64,000 nucleotides of DNA from Marvania coccoides (Eukaryota; Chlorophyta; Trebouxiophyceae; Chlorellales; Chlorellaceae). The position numbers and the translations under genes were made by a program. The DNA lies in the NCBI GenBank assembly GCA_963854735.1, contig OY978109.1, forward strand, positions 864,018 through 928,017, in the 5' to 3' direction. The notes beneath the pieces are model-generated. The model was not told the origin of the DNA. It ran no database searches and saw only the letters and a list, made by a program, of their open reading frames with translations. Below, in pieces: positions 32,001-45,534 of this stretch (positions are counted from its first letter, which is position 1; every line of letters starts with the position of its first letter).

Positions 32001-35000
32001 GACGAGGGTGGTCTGGGCAGCCACCTCTGGGCCGTAGTGCGGCGACGCCAGCTTTGTGTGGAGGTAGAGCCTGAACTCTGGGTGCATCGCCACCTCTCTG
32101 CCCCCCAGAATGAGCACCATGGAGCGGCCGCGGCGGGTGGTGCGCCGGGCAACCAGCGGCTCAAGCGCAGGGTCGATGGCCTCTGGCAGGTTCTCGATGA
32201 GAAGCGGGGTGCCCTCCTCCACGCAGCGCACCACCTTTGCAATAGAAAAAAAAACGTTGATAAAAAGATTAAATGTTTGAAAAGAGCGATTGATAACTTA
32301 CCGAGTCCATAAACTTGGCTGCTCCCTGCTGCAAGACCACAACATTGCGGCCTCCCTCCCTGGTCCGCACCCATTTTGCTCCATGCAGCTGAGGGTCGAT
32401 GAGCAGCGGCCAGCGCTGAGTGGCACCCACAATGGCAGCGTTCTCACGGCTGAGACGGTCCCCGGGAAGACCCTCCTTTGCCCAAATTGCCTGCATTTTT
32501 TTTGATAATGTTGAGAGTAAAATAAAATATAAATTTGATAAAAACATCTTTTCTTTCAACCCACCGCTGACGCTGGAGTTGCGAGGATGGTCATGGGGGA
32601 GGCATGCTCAGCCAAGGGGATTTTCTTGGTGCGCGCCTCCGGCACCCAGCACTCCTCTACCAGGTGAGCCCTGAGCTGCGCGTTGAATGCGCCAGCGTAA
32701 GACACAAACAGCGCCGAAAGGAGAGCGTCCCCGATGAGAGTGCCTGAGAGTTATTTAATTAATGCAGTTGTAGTTTAGAACTTCAAATTAAAAATCCAAG
32801 TTTCACGCATGGCGGGCAAAAGAAAACAAATGAAATACACAACGTCGTATACAATTCAGTTAAAACTCACACTCTTTCTTTTTGATGTCGACAATGGACT
32901 CCGTCCAGCGCTCAAACTCACTGCCCAGCCCTCCAATCACGCGGTCCGCCAGAGCAGCTTTGGTCGCGGTCTTTTCCGCCTGCGCTTCTGCCGCCACCTT
33001 CTCCTCGGTGGCAGCAATCAGCGCCGCCTCCAGCCCCACCACCTTCTCGCGCAGCTCTGTGATGCGGTTGCGAATGCCGGAGAGCTTGCGGTCTGCTTCT
33101 GACAGCTTCCGGTTTGCCTCTGCCAGCGCCAGTCGCTTGGGCACCACAATTTTATAGATGCGGTGGTACTTGCAGATGTTGGTGGCCCAGGCGCACAGAC
33201 CAGCTGCCGCCAGCGACTTGACCCTGATGGCTTCAGCAGTGAAGGTGGGCTGGGACAGGAAGTCACGCTCCACGCGCTCCACGCAGGCGGCTGCAAAACG
33301 GAGTAATTGGCGAGGACCCCATGGATGGTTTGATGCGCATTCTAATACTTTTAAGATAAATACAGTGTGTTGAATGCAATAGTGCAATCAACCAGACTTA
33401 CTTGAGACATTGTCTTTGTCAAAGTTAACAAGCAGTTTGAGGAAGCCGTCGAGGGACTGGGCGCCCATCCACTTCTTGCCAGCAGCCCAAGTCAGGTCTC
33501 GGGGGACAGTGCCGTTGGTGGAAGTCAGGATCTGGAAAGAACAGCGGAAAATAGTTATAACATGAAACAGCAAAGAATAACTCTAAAATTAATTGTTTGT
33601 ACAACTCACCATGCAGGCAGCCACCACGTTGACCACCTCGGCGGCGGGGTTGCCGAAGGAACGCAGCTCTCCCAGCGAGTTTTTGTCCAGCGAGTTGAGC
33701 GCTGCCTCTGCCGCCGCGATGATGGGCTCTGCGGCCGCCAAGTCCGAAGAGCACTCAGTCTGCACGCTGGAAACCTCAGCTGCCAGCGCAGCTGCAGCCG
33801 CCTCGTCGCCTTTGCTGGCCTCCACCGCCTCGTCCACGATCGCCCGCTCTTTGCCGATGGACTCAATCAGCGCTGCAGCGGCCGCCTTTTTCTCGCCCAC
33901 GATGGCCTTTTCAGCCACCAGGGCCACGCGCAGGTCCTCCACCGCTGCTGAAGCCTCCGATATCTTCTCCGTGCCGCGCTCCAGGCGCTCCCTGGACGCC
34001 GTGAGCCCCGCCCCAGCCTTGGCCAGGATGTTGCGGAACGTGCCAATCATCTCCAAGAAAGATTTGGGGGTGCTGTAGTTGTGCCGCCTGTACTGCTCAA
34101 GGTACATGCGGCACGCGCCCTCCACAGCGCCGTGCGCGTTGGCCATGTGCGCCGCCAGAGCCGCCCTCAACGCAGCGTTGCCTTCGCCAGACAGCGCCGC
34201 CTCAGCGGCCAGGGAGCGAGCTGCCACGGCCTCCAGCGCGTCGCGCGACCAGGGGCGTAGCCAGTCGTACACTACGCTGCCCACCAGCGAGGGGAACCGC
34301 CTGGCGAGGCCCCTCAGCCGCTCGCCAGCTGGGCTGAGGCACAGCACAATGTGCAGGTTTTGGCGCAACTTCTTGATGACGTAATTCCAGCACGCCTCGG
34401 GGGTGTCTTGGCCGCCTGCGGCCTTGACTTGCGCGCGTACAGCCGAGCCCAGCACCTCTTTCTCTTCTGCGCCAATGAGGCCGCTCACGTTGCCGGTGGC
34501 CAGCAGCTCGTTGATGGACACCATGAAGCGGTCGTTCACAAGGTGCGCGTCGGTCAGTATGAACGCAACGCGCTCCGACTTGGCGCCGCAGCGAGTGAAC
34601 AGCGTGGCCAGGTCTGCCAAAAATTCGGCCACGCCGTAGGTGGCTGACACGGTGACTTGAAACACCTCACAGCCAGAGACGTGCGCTGACAGGCGCGCCA
34701 GGCTCTGTTTTCCGCTTCCTCCCACCCCGATCATGGCCACGTGACCGCCTGGGACAGCCAGCACCCTGGCAGCGCGAGTGACGTGCTCGGCTGCCTGAGG
34801 GAACAAAACCAGATCCATGGAGGCAGCGGGGTGCGCCTCGTTGTGCTCCTGCAGCCGGGCCTCCAGCGTGCGGCGCAGCTCCTCCTGGGAAGGGACCTCG
34901 TCGTAGGGAGCAACTGCGTCGCCGTCGCCTTCGCCTCCACCGGCGCTGCTGCCGGTGAATGAGGTGAACAGAAGCGGGCGGGCTTCAATGTCCGTCAGTT

Positions 35001-38000
35001 TCAGCCCCTGATGCACCAAATGGCGGCGGGCAGAGGCGGCACGCAGCTGCGCAAACGTGGCGCAGTCGGCCTCGGAGGTGAGCCTGTCGGCGTACACGCG
35101 CTCGCACTCGTGGGCCCACAGCCTCGCTGCCTTGAGGGTGTCGGCTTTGTCGCTAGAGAACGCAGCAGGGGTCATGCGCAGCAGACCACCAATCACCGCT
35201 GCCACCTCACGCAGGGTGAAGATGTAATGGAACTTGACGGCGCTGGCGACAAACGCGGCGACGATGGCCTTGTGCAGGTCCACGGCGGCCTCCACCAAGA
35301 AAGGGCCGAGCCTTCTGAGGTCTTCGCCAAAGCCCGGCGCTTCAAGGTGGCCCTGCACCAGCGACGAGAACATGGCGACAGCGTCCTCGGTGGGGGGAGG
35401 GGGCACCGCAAAGGTGGCAAAGTGACGCTGCAGCCGGTCGGAGAGGGTGAAGCTGCCTGCCGCGGGGTTCATTGCGACCAGGTACTGCACGCCAGAAACC
35501 TCCTTGGGGATGGCCTTGGCCTTGTCAAACCAACCCTTGGAGTCGATGCCCTGGCGCAGCAGCTCCAGCGCAGACTGGGTGTCGTACTTGTCTTTGCTGG
35601 GCATGTTGGCGTCGTCGACAAAGAACACAAGTTTCTTGGAGCCAGGGGGGCCGTACCGACTGCCAGTCTTGCGCTCCAGGGGGGCCTCCAGCGCAAGCTG
35701 CATGGAGGGTCCGTCGTGGAAGGCGTTCAGGGGCAGCGCATGCGTCAGATCTGCAACGGAAATAATATTGGGAAGACATAATTATTAATCGCAAGGCAAA
35801 ATGATGTTTTGATAGGGAAAAAAAAATCAAAACATATTATTTGGATTGAAAAGTCTCACACGTCTCAGAGTCCAGGCTGCTCATTAGGTCTCTGATGATG
35901 GCGGTCTTTCCTGTGCCAGCGCCGCCCACCAGCATGGCGTTGTGCCCGTTCTTCAGCAGCAGCTTCAGCAGGTACTGCAGGCGGACGGTCTCCACGGTGG
36001 GGACAAACAGCGCTGCGGGGTCCAGAGGGGTGCCGTCAGCGGCGCCAGCAGCTGCAGCGGCGGTGGCGGCAGAAAAATCAAAGCGAGGCACCAAGGCCGT
36101 CCAAAGAGTCCACGCGCCGGTGTGGGCGTCAAAGTAGTAGTCAAAGACAGTGCCCTGGGTGGGGAACGGCTCAGCCTGCGTTGCCTTGAACTTTCCATGC
36201 CACCACTTTGAGAAAGACGCTCGGTGGTCCTGCAGCTTGTCGCCCTGGAGGCAGCCTCCCAAGGCCCACACGCATGCAAACACGAACTTGCACTCTTCTA
36301 CGCGGCGGTCCACAGCCGCGTGGTGCGCGTGGGTCTCCTCGGGCAGCATTCCTTCCAGCAGCTTGCACAGCGCTTCCACCTGGTTAACTGGGGGCAGTGG
36401 AACCACGGTGGCGCAGCTCTTGGAGACAAACTCCAGGGCGCCGTCGACGTATTTCTCAAACAGCGGGGCCAGCACGGTGCGCAGTTCGCCCGAGGTGTGT
36501 TTGTCCAGCCAGGAGTCTGCCGCCACGCGCCACCCAACATCATCAGCTGAACCGAAAGAAGCATTTTGAGGGGGGGATTTCATTACAAATTAGTTGAAGC
36601 TGTTGTTGTTTGAAATCATTCAGCAAATGCAAAAACATGCACAATTTACGAATGCAAACAAAATTATTTCAATATATTTTTATATTTCTCACCGTTGAGG
36701 TAGATGACTCCTCCGCGCGACACCGTGGCAGGTGAGGCGTGGTTCAGGTGGTTGATTTCCAGCAGCAGCCGCATCGATGGCACCAGTGGGATGCGCTCGT
36801 TGGACGCCAGCGTGAGCACCTTGTTGTCGTCCATCACGGTGTTGAGCGACTCGATCCACTCCGCGTCAATGTCGCCGTCAAACACGATCCACTGGTGGGG
36901 AGTGCCGGCGGTGGTGGACATGTCGCGGAAGGTGGCGCTCAGCAGACCCTCTTTCCACTCGCGGGTCTGGGGGTGGAGAAAGCCATAGAGCTCGCCGCGG
37001 GTGACCGATTTGGGGTTGATCACCTTGACGACGGTCTTCTGGCCAGACAGCTGCAGGGCGCGCTGCAGGGTGCGCCACACCGCGGTCTTGCCGCACCCGG
37101 CGGGGCCCAGAAGGAAGACAGACCAGCGGACCTCGAAGATTTCTCGCAGCTGGGACACCTTGAGCAGAAAGCTGGGGTCTGGCTGGTACCCCAGCTCCAA
37201 AGCTGCCTCTTTCACCTGGGAGAATTTATCGATACTTATTTTAAGAGTTTTATTAATTTAAATAGCCAAATGCAACTGTAAAATCCACCAAACCTTTGAC
37301 TCGAAAGAAACGTCAACGGCGCGGGGCACTTCCGCAGAGGTGCCCGGGAACAGATCCTCCAGGAGCCCAGAGAACACTCCAGCATCGTCGGCAGTCAGCT
37401 TGCCCAGGTTGAAGTCACGCAGCGCGCGTAGCAGGACTTTCTCCTCAGACAGCTCTGGCGCTGCCCGCTTCATGCCACCAGCCACGTACAGCGTGGTTTT
37501 GATGGCGCGCAGCTTCCAATCGTAGTGCTTGGCCTTGCTGAGGAGGTCCTCGCACAGCCTGTACAGCGCGATGAACTTCCTTGAGAGGGTGCGTGCTGCC
37601 TGGAATCCCTCGGCCATGAGCATGATCTCGGTGATCAGCATCAGGTCGGGGGCAGCCATGGAAACGGGGCGGAACAGGGCCTTGAGGGACTCGGGCAGCT
37701 CGGCGCGCCCAATGTAGCCAGGGTTCATGGTGATGTGGGCCATGGCTGCGGGGGGGGGGGAATGATTTAGAAGCGAACTAATAGTTTGATGTTTGACCGT
37801 GTAAGAACGGTTGCTTTAACATTGCAAAAAAACACATCTCACCGCTGTGTTTGAGTGCGATCTCGGTGCCCTCAAACACGAAGCGCTTCTGGCGTGCCCT
37901 CAAAGCGTCGAGGACCGACTTGTACTGCGTCGAGCAAACGGACAGCACCGGCACGGGGATGCGATTGAACTCGTCGAAGCAGCCCCACGCCCCAGTCTGC

Positions 38001-41000
38001 GCCAGTCCCTTGTAGATTTGGCCCATTGCTGCACAGCAAACGAGAGTATTTAAAAAATTTAAAAAATTTATCCGCCAAACATGCTGCCTATTATAGCGCC
38101 CATGATGGACGCCACCTACCTTTGTAATCCATCTGGTCTGAGCAGTTGAACACGTAGCACTGAATGCCCAGGGCACGAGCCAAATCCTTGGTGGTTTCCG
38201 TCTTGCCGGTGCCTGCAGGGCCAGCCGGAGCGCCGCCCAGAATGAGGCGCTGAGCCTGCAGAGTATATGAACATAGTTGTATTAAAAATTTAAACCTATA
38301 AAAATGGCTAGTAAGTACAGTCAAATTACCTGCGTCAGCGTGATGTAGCAGCGGTCGGTGAGGGGGGTGATGCACAGGCAGCCGCAGTTGCCAATGTACT
38401 CAAACTGGTAGGGGATAACGGCGTCGCAGATCTGCACCAGCGGGTCTCCCGTCTTGGGGTCCCTGCCGTAGCGCATCTGCGACTGCCAGGCAAAAGCGTC
38501 GGCGCTGTCGCAGCGCCCCTCAATGAGGCGGGCCACCACGTCGCGAGCGTGAACATCGATGGTGCACAGCGTGATGAGCTTCTTACGGTCGTTTCTGCAC
38601 AGGAAAATTAAGGAGCGAGATAAAATAATCAGCTTAATTTTTGTACCAGGGAACAATAATGCTTCTCTTACTTGGACAGCTGGCCGTTGATGAGGGTGAT
38701 GAGGTCGCCGAGCTGGGTCTTTTGACGCTCCAGCACCCCCTTGAGAGCGTCCTCGTTGCCGCCCTCCAGGTCAGCAAACGCGTCGTTGACTTCCTGCGTG
38801 AAGTAGGTCCTGCTGACAACCATCACGGTCTGCGCAGACCAGTCAAGCACCCACTGCGAGCGAGGGAGCTCCTCGTACGCCGGCATAGCTGCCTTGTACT
38901 CTGCACGCAGCGCTGCCTGCATGGCCTCCACCACGCGGGCCAGCCACACCTCAGCCGGACCCTCGCACACGCACTCCCCGTCAAACGCAACGTACTCGCC
39001 CTCCCCGCTGTACATCCCGGTGGCCACGGTCGTGGGTTTGCCCTCTGCGTCCTTTTTCCACTTCAGGCGGTGCAGGTTGTCAAACAGCTTGGGCAGGTGG
39101 CGCTCCACCGCAATGCCGCTGGACCCCTTGGCCAGAATATCCAGCAGGTCAGCCTGCGACACAAAGTAGAAGCGGGGGAAGGCCTGGCGTTTGGTCTCCA
39201 AGTATTCTTGCAGCGCACGCTCGCGCAGCTCGAGAGAGCGCAGCATGGCTTCCAGGCGCTCGCGACGGCCAGGCACGCTGCACGCCGCGACCACTCCAGG
39301 CAGGGAGGGCGCGTGCCGAAGCAGCTCCTTGCACTCTGCGTTGACTTGGTCAAAGGCAGCAGTCTCCTCGGGCAGCTGCGCCCTGATGTCCGCAGACCCG
39401 CAGAAAATGGCCTCCAGCGAGGTCCACTTGCGCTGCATGTCTGTCCACACGCTGAGCACCGCGTCTACCGCGGCGAGGCGCTTCTGCGAGGTGGCCACCT
39501 GCTCCCGAAAGGCAGCGTTGCCAGAGACAACTTTGCAGGCGCTGAGGTTCTGCAGGGTGAGTCCGTCCGACTCCAGCGCCTCCATGATGGTCTCGCTGAT
39601 CACCACCAGGGGCACGCCATCTGGGCGCGGCGCAAATTCCAGCCTGGACCCCTCCCACCGAGCCTCAATGTCTGCCAGAGAGCGCTCAACCACGGCCTCG
39701 CGCTTGGCGTTGTCCACCACCTCGGCGCATGCATCGGCGCACTGGTCCAGCCGCAGCGCCAGCAGCGCTCCCAGGGTGAGTGAGGAGGGGTCTGCTGGCA
39801 GGCTGGCGCCCAGTGTGTGGGACAGGGCAGCCCAGTGGCGCTCCTTCATGGCGGGGTGGGAAAGCTCCTTGACGAGGGGCAGGACGGTGGCAATGCCCTG
39901 CACCTTGGCCTCCAGTTGGCGGTAGGCCTCGAAGGAGTGAACTGTGCGCGGCAAACTTTTGAGACGCTTCACCTTCACCCTGCACTCCTCTCCCAGCGCC
40001 TCGGCGTCTACCTGGGGCCAAGGCATTGCGTCCCAGGCAGAAACAGCGCCCATGGTGACGCCCGCCTCCTCCCACAGCTGGCGCAGCGCATCGATCTCGT
40101 CTTGGCAGCGCTGCAAAATTGCCGCCGGGTCAACGCCTGGGTCGGTGGCCGAAGGGGGCTTGTCCGACAGCAGCGCTGCACACTCCCGCAGCGAGGCTGC
40201 CCTGGCGGTGAGAGAAGTGAGGTTGCTGTGCTGCTGCTCGGCCGCAGAGTGGGAACGGGCTCCAATGGCCAGCTCATCCAGGGCTGCAGCCGCGTGGGCC
40301 ACCGCGGCAGTGGACAGTCCAGCAGGACCAGCCCCAAATGGCGCAATCTTCTGAAAATAGGCGCGGAATACCTCGGCTTCCCTCGCCAGCGCTGCCATGC
40401 ACCGCTGAACCTCGGTTGCCTCGGCGGTGATGGCTGGGGCGAGCTGCTCCTTGGCCAGGGCCGTCTTGCGCTGCAGCGAGCGCCACGCATGAGGCGTCTC
40501 GGACAGCTGTGTGGCTGTATCCTCCAGCAGAGGAGCTCCGCAGCGCTGCAGCACCGCCGCCGCCTCCAGCAGCGGACCAAGCTCGGCGTCGGCCCCTGCC
40601 ACGCGCTGCGCCACCCTTTTGAAGCAGCGCATCCCGCCGTAGAGCTGCTCTGTGTTGGTGACCACCACCGAGGCCCGCCTGGAAGCGGCGGCGGCAGCAA
40701 CTGACGGTCGCCGCTGGCCAGGCACCTCGACGAACGAGCTGCGGCCGGAGCGGGGCACGCTGATGCTGGACCTGCTGGCGAAGGGAACGGCTGGCTTGAC
40801 GACGCTGGATCGGCGCTGCGACGAAGAAGAAGACGAAGGCGCCGCAGCGGTGGTTTTGATTGTTGCTTCGGCGTCTTGCATGAACCCCGAGATCTCTTCC
40901 AGCGCCGTCTCCACCCTGGATTTGAGGCTCTCGGTGAGCGTGTTCACCCGCTTGCCCGCCTCCCTGGCCATTCCCGCCTTGGCTGGCTCCCAGTCCACGC

Positions 41001-44000
41001 TGATCCAACCACACGCCACAGTGGCCGGCAGGTGCTTCAGTTCAGACTGCATGGCGCGCAGCTTGATAACCTCCGCCTCAATCAGGCCCATGGATGCCGG
41101 GACTGGGGGCGCGGGCTGCCACAGTGCCTGGAGGTGGCCCAGCTGGGTGGTGGTGGCGGCGCAGCGCGCCAAGCTGGCTGCCAGCGCCTGCTGCAGCGCG
41201 TCCACGGCAGCGGCGACGATCATGGTTGGGGAGGTGGGGCGGAACTCGTGAGCCCCCGCAATGGCATCGTCCAGCGCGCCTCTGCAGCAAAACTCTGCCA
41301 GCGCTGCGGCGGCCCACCCCACCGCCTCTGCAGCGCTGCCGGGAGAGTCGTGCACGGAAAGGCCCTTCCACTCGCCCAAGGGAGGGGTCCACTGCAGCCC
41401 CAGGCTGCTGGACAGCTGGATGCCGACGGTGAGCAGCTGGGCTGGCGGCGCTGGCGACGCCAACAGCGCAGCCAGCGAGTGAAGGCAGGACACCACGGCG
41501 TCCTGCAGACCTTGCCACGCGATGCCCGCCACGTACGCTCTGAATGCCTTCCACTCGGCAGACGCGGGGTTCACGCCCACAGCGTTAGCAGCTGCTGCAA
41601 GTTTGTCTGCCACGCGGGTGGCGCCCTCAGCCACAGCCTCCTTGCGCTGCTTCACCAGCTCGCCGATCCAGGCGCAGAACTCGGCGAGGGACTGCTGGGG
41701 CGAGGTCGCACGCTTGAACCCAGCGACTGTGGAGTCGGCCAGTGGCAAGTCTTTCAGCCATTTTTCTGCCTCGGTGTGCGCAGCCCCGGCAGCGTACCGC
41801 AGCGCCTTGACCTGCTTTGACAGGTACCCAGCGGAGTCTACAGCAGTGATGACAAAGCTGTCGAGGTCTGGGCTGGTCCAGGTGACCTCCTGCGCCCGCC
41901 TGGCGTCCTTCTCTGCCGCCTCCAACGCCAGCGCCACCAATGGAGCTTCCACCTTGAGCAGGCTGGTTCTGGCGGTGTTGACCTGCGCCACCAACTGCCC
42001 CAGCGCCGCAATGTGCTGCAGCAGCGAAGACTCTCGGCGGTAAAAATCCACAGCAGGCCGCGGCACCGGGCACGCCAGGCTGGGCAGCGACATCAGCGAG
42101 CGGACCTCCTGAAGGAGCTGCGTGAGTTTGGGGTCAAAGTTGACGCGCAGCAGCGCCTCTTCTGTGGCTGCCAGCACCGGTTGGCGCATCGTCGAGTCTG
42201 ACAGCCCAGCGGTTGCGGTGCACCACTCGGCCATCACCGCGGTCTCGTAGTGGCGCAGCGCGGTCAGCGTGGTCTCGTACACCCGCATCATTTCCCTGCC
42301 GGGGTCGCTGCCCATCACCGAGGGGGGCAGCGTCTTGAGGCGTGCCATGGGGACGCAGAGGCGGTCCTGCAAGGAACGCACCCAGGCAACGGTGCCGGCG
42401 CAGGGAGGGGAACCCCCGGGCAGTGGGGGAGCGTACTTTTGTGCCTCAAAAGTTTCATGCACAGCGCGGGCGTCTGCGATGTAGTTTCGCACCGCCTCCA
42501 GCTGCGCAGCCTCAATCTGCCGGCGCACTGGAGGCCTGTCCGCGAGCCCTTCCAGGCTGTCAAACACCTTGAACACATTTTCCACGTTGGGCACAGCCTG
42601 CAGCACCTGCGAGACCAGCGCGGCGAGGCGGGAGTCCAGGGAGGACACAATTTGGCGCCAGGCAGCAACTGCCGCAGGGAAGCGCCTGTCACCCAGGTTG
42701 AGGGGGTCGCACTCCTCGGCGAGCAGCTTTTCTTGGGCCTCAACAAACTCTCCGTGCAGCTGCCTGGCAGCCTGGGTGAACCGGGGCCCGATGGGGCTGC
42801 CAAAATCGACGCCCTCCAGCTTGGCGTAGGCCGCTGCCGCTGTTGCCACGCCGTATATGTCCTGGCACCGCACCATGAAGGCGTCCAGGGAGTCGAAAGC
42901 GTGCCCCGACCCTCCCCAGTGGCAGCCTGGGTCTGTCTTGGCGCGTGCATCAGCGTAGCAGCTCTTGCAGTGGCCCATGCTGCGCAGAGCGCCCCTTGCT
43001 TTGTCCGCTGCCTCGCCCATGGTGCCCTGCAGCAGCTCCCGGCCGTTGATGCACCTCTGCGCCACCGCCACCACGTCCTCTGCCATTGCTTGCACCATGG
43101 CTGTCACGTTGGCGGTGGTGGAGCGGAAGGGGGCGCAGTGGCGCCAGGCCAGCAGCAGGCCGTGCATGTTGAGCGTGCACGCATCTGCCACCGACAAAAG
43201 GTCGTCGCAGCCGGCCAGGTGCTCCAGCGTTGGGCGCAACGAGCGCAGGGCAGAAGCCACAGCACGCGAAGCAGCCTCTGCCTTTTCCAGCTCTGCCTCT
43301 GCGCGCGCCACGCGCTGCGCTGCCGAGCTGCCGCTGGCGGTGAGTGCGGACAGCACGAGCTGCGGCTGCATCCGGTGCAGCTGTTGGCGCAGGGACGCCA
43401 GGGCCTCAGCTCGCCCCGCCCACGACTCCGCCTCAGCCACCGCCTTGCTGCTGCCATTTTCGTCATCCAGGAATTGGGAGCGCGAGGCCAGTATCGCTGC
43501 CTCGATGGCTGCCTCCCAAGAGGATGCTGCACCGTCCAGCTGCACAATGGTGGCTCTGTCCAGCACGAAGCCCTTGTCCGCCACAGCGCGCTCCAAGGCG
43601 ACGAGGTCGACTGCCGCAGGCACCGAAAACGGCTGGTTGGGAGCTGTTTGGAGGCTTTTTGCAATGCTGCTGCCGCGGTGGCCAGTCAGCAGCGGAAATA
43701 TCAGCCCAGGGAGGAGCGCCGACGCCTGGGGCCCTTGCGCGAGCTCCCCCGACACCACGATATCATCAAAGTTTTCTGGGGACAGCGGCTGGGAGGAGGG
43801 GCGGACAAAAAAGACGCAGCGCCCGGCGTGGGCCTTGACGCCGGCCTTGTTGCTGGCCACCAAGCAGCCGTCCTCGAGGTGGAACAGCAGCGTGCATGCT
43901 TGGTTTGAGTGGTCGAGAAAGCTGAACAGCGCGTTTCTATAATCATGGGGCACCGGATTGTTTTAATTTGAGTGAGCAGCAGCAGGGAAGAGAGAGTTTA

Positions 44001-44155
44001 AAACCGTATTTGTAAGCTTACTTGTAGTTGGACTCTAGAAACTCATTCCACATTTCATCACCGACTCCAAGGCCTGGGCCCAGCTTTCGGAAGATCCTGG
44101 GGGCCAGGCGCTTGGCCGCGCTGTCTTCTTGAGAGGGATCTTTGCTGACGGTCAT
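29023..44155 (-). CDS. Axonemal dynein heavy chain (outer-arm type likely)
   Basis: Fifteen exons rebuild exactly 4,600 aa: 44155-44022, 43936-38672, 38594-38330, 38255-38120, 38028-37843, 37745-37294, 37215-36693, 36546-35860, 35750-33610, 33531-33402, 33290-32871, 32743-32565, 32490-32302, 32234-30703, 30586-29023. The tail and linker fill residues 1 to about 1,880. AAA1 has [13 protein letters not shown] (about 1,898) after [17 protein letters not shown]2 has [11 protein letters not shown] (about 2,180), AAA3 [11 protein letters not shown] (about 2,530) and AAA4 [13 protein letters not shown] (about 2,890). The stalk coiled coils and microtubule-binding tip lie at about 3,130-3,440; AAA5, AAA6 and a full C-terminal domain follow. 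The C-terminal domain and the N-terminal tail resemble outer-arm chains, but exact paralogue assignment needs a tree. It powers ciliary beating, so the alga has a flagellum. A Ser/Arg-rich insert interrupts the tail near 40,665-40,850. Confidence 0.95.
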
Positions 44156-44383
44156 TTTTGTAAAGGTTCAGACTTTGTCATACCGGAAATGCCGTCAACT
44201 GGCACCGCGTGAGTTTGGTTTATTGTTTTTGCGTCGCCACCCCTCAGTTCATGCAGTTTTCCGCGCCAGTGTCGCAGTCAACAAAAAAATGGTCAGCAAC
44301 GCACGACTGCATCCACAGGTTGGAGAAACCCACCTCATTGTCTTTGATATCCAATTAATTAAAATTATTGAAACGTTTGCATC
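44156..44383. promoter_or_regulatory. Short divergent promoter region
   Basis: Only 228 bp separate the dynein heavy chain start (minus) from the PSB33-like start (plus), so both promoters must be compact or shared. No clear element can be named. Confidence 0.4.
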
Positions 44384-45297
44384 ATGGAGCGAGCAGTGAT
44401 CAGACCATCCGGCGGAGCCATGTTGCAAGGCAAGGATTTTGATTTTAAAATAAAATAATAACTTTGCAGTGATGCGCATTGTTGCTGATTGCCACATTTA
44501 GTATCTGCAGGCCATGCGATCGTCCGAGTAGCGGCTCCATTTGGCCGTTGCACGTTGCAGCGGTCCCCTTGCTCTGCTCCTGTTGCGCCTGCCGGCCCCA
44601 CATCAAGGGCTGCTGTCACCTGCAGCGCAGGGTCTGGATTCGGAGGGGCTGGCGGTGGCGCTGCTCCTGCCAAGACAGGCGGCAAGAAGAAGCCTCGCCT
44701 GACTCGGTACCTGGAGGTGGAGGAGGGCAGCGCTGCTGCTGAGCCCGACGGTTGGATTGAGATTCCGGACGTGGACTTCACATCAACGTTCTTATCGAAG
44801 CCTATCAAGCCCATCATTCTGGCCACGGGTCGCGCCATCATGCTGTACAAGGTCGAAAACCAGATGTTTTGCACCGACGCCAACTCCACCGCGTTCAAAG
44901 TGAGCCATGCATGAATGGGATTTTGATTGGTTATTTTTCCGTCATGCTTTTCAAGAAAGCATAGTTTTTCTGTCCGAAATACGCGCATTTCTTTCTTCTT
45001 TCAAGATCCCCATGTGTGATGAACAGGTCTCACACCCATTTCTTCCTTCTTTCGCAGTACCCGCTGGCAGACGCAAGCATCCTGGGGCTGAAGACCGGGC
45101 CGGCGGTGGAGGTGAAGCTGGACGGCACCGTGTACGACCTTGCCACCGGCAAGGTCATTTCTTGGTGCCCCAAGAACAGCGTGGTGAGGTCGGTGCTGGG
45201 GTCGCTCAAAGACAAACAAGACCCGCAAGACCTGCCGGTGTACCCCGTCAGGGTGGACGGGAAGAAGGTGTTTGTGAAGTTGTCAGCAGAGAAATGA
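44384..45297 (+). CDS. PSB33: PSB33/TEF5-like Rieske-fold thylakoid protein
   Basis: Three exons (44384-44429, 44511-44899, 45058-45297) give 224 aa. The first intron needs a GC donor (GCAAGG), the only choice that preserves frame with the ATG at 44384. The N-terminus is an Arg/Ser/Ala-rich plastid transit peptide ending near AAVTCSAGS. The core (PIILATGRAIMLYKVENQMF, ADASILGLKTGPAVEVKLDG, YDLATGKVISWCPKNSVVRSV, LPVYPVRVDGKKVFVKL) matches the Rieske-like fold of Arabidopsis PSB33 and Chlamydomonas TEF5. As in those proteins, the Cys-His pairs that would bind a 2Fe-2S cluster are absent. PSB33 is a green-lineage thylakoid protein that stabilises photosystem II and light-harvesting complexes. 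The exact start is less certain than the body. Confidence 0.8.
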
Positions 45298-45534
45298 CGT
45301 ACTAGTGCTAGAAATTAGCGAGTGAGAAGAAGAATGAAATACTCTCTGGGTTTCTTAAAACTTGCAGCTGGTGGGAAATCAAATCGAAAAAAAAACTTGG
45401 GTCGTACATCCACCCTCATTATGATGATATTTATAGTACGAAGGGCATTGTCAAAATTGAATAAATCATCAGAAAATAAAAATAGTGTTATTTGATTTTT
45501 AGCTGGTTGGAAAAGGCTTTAAACTTGTGAAAAA

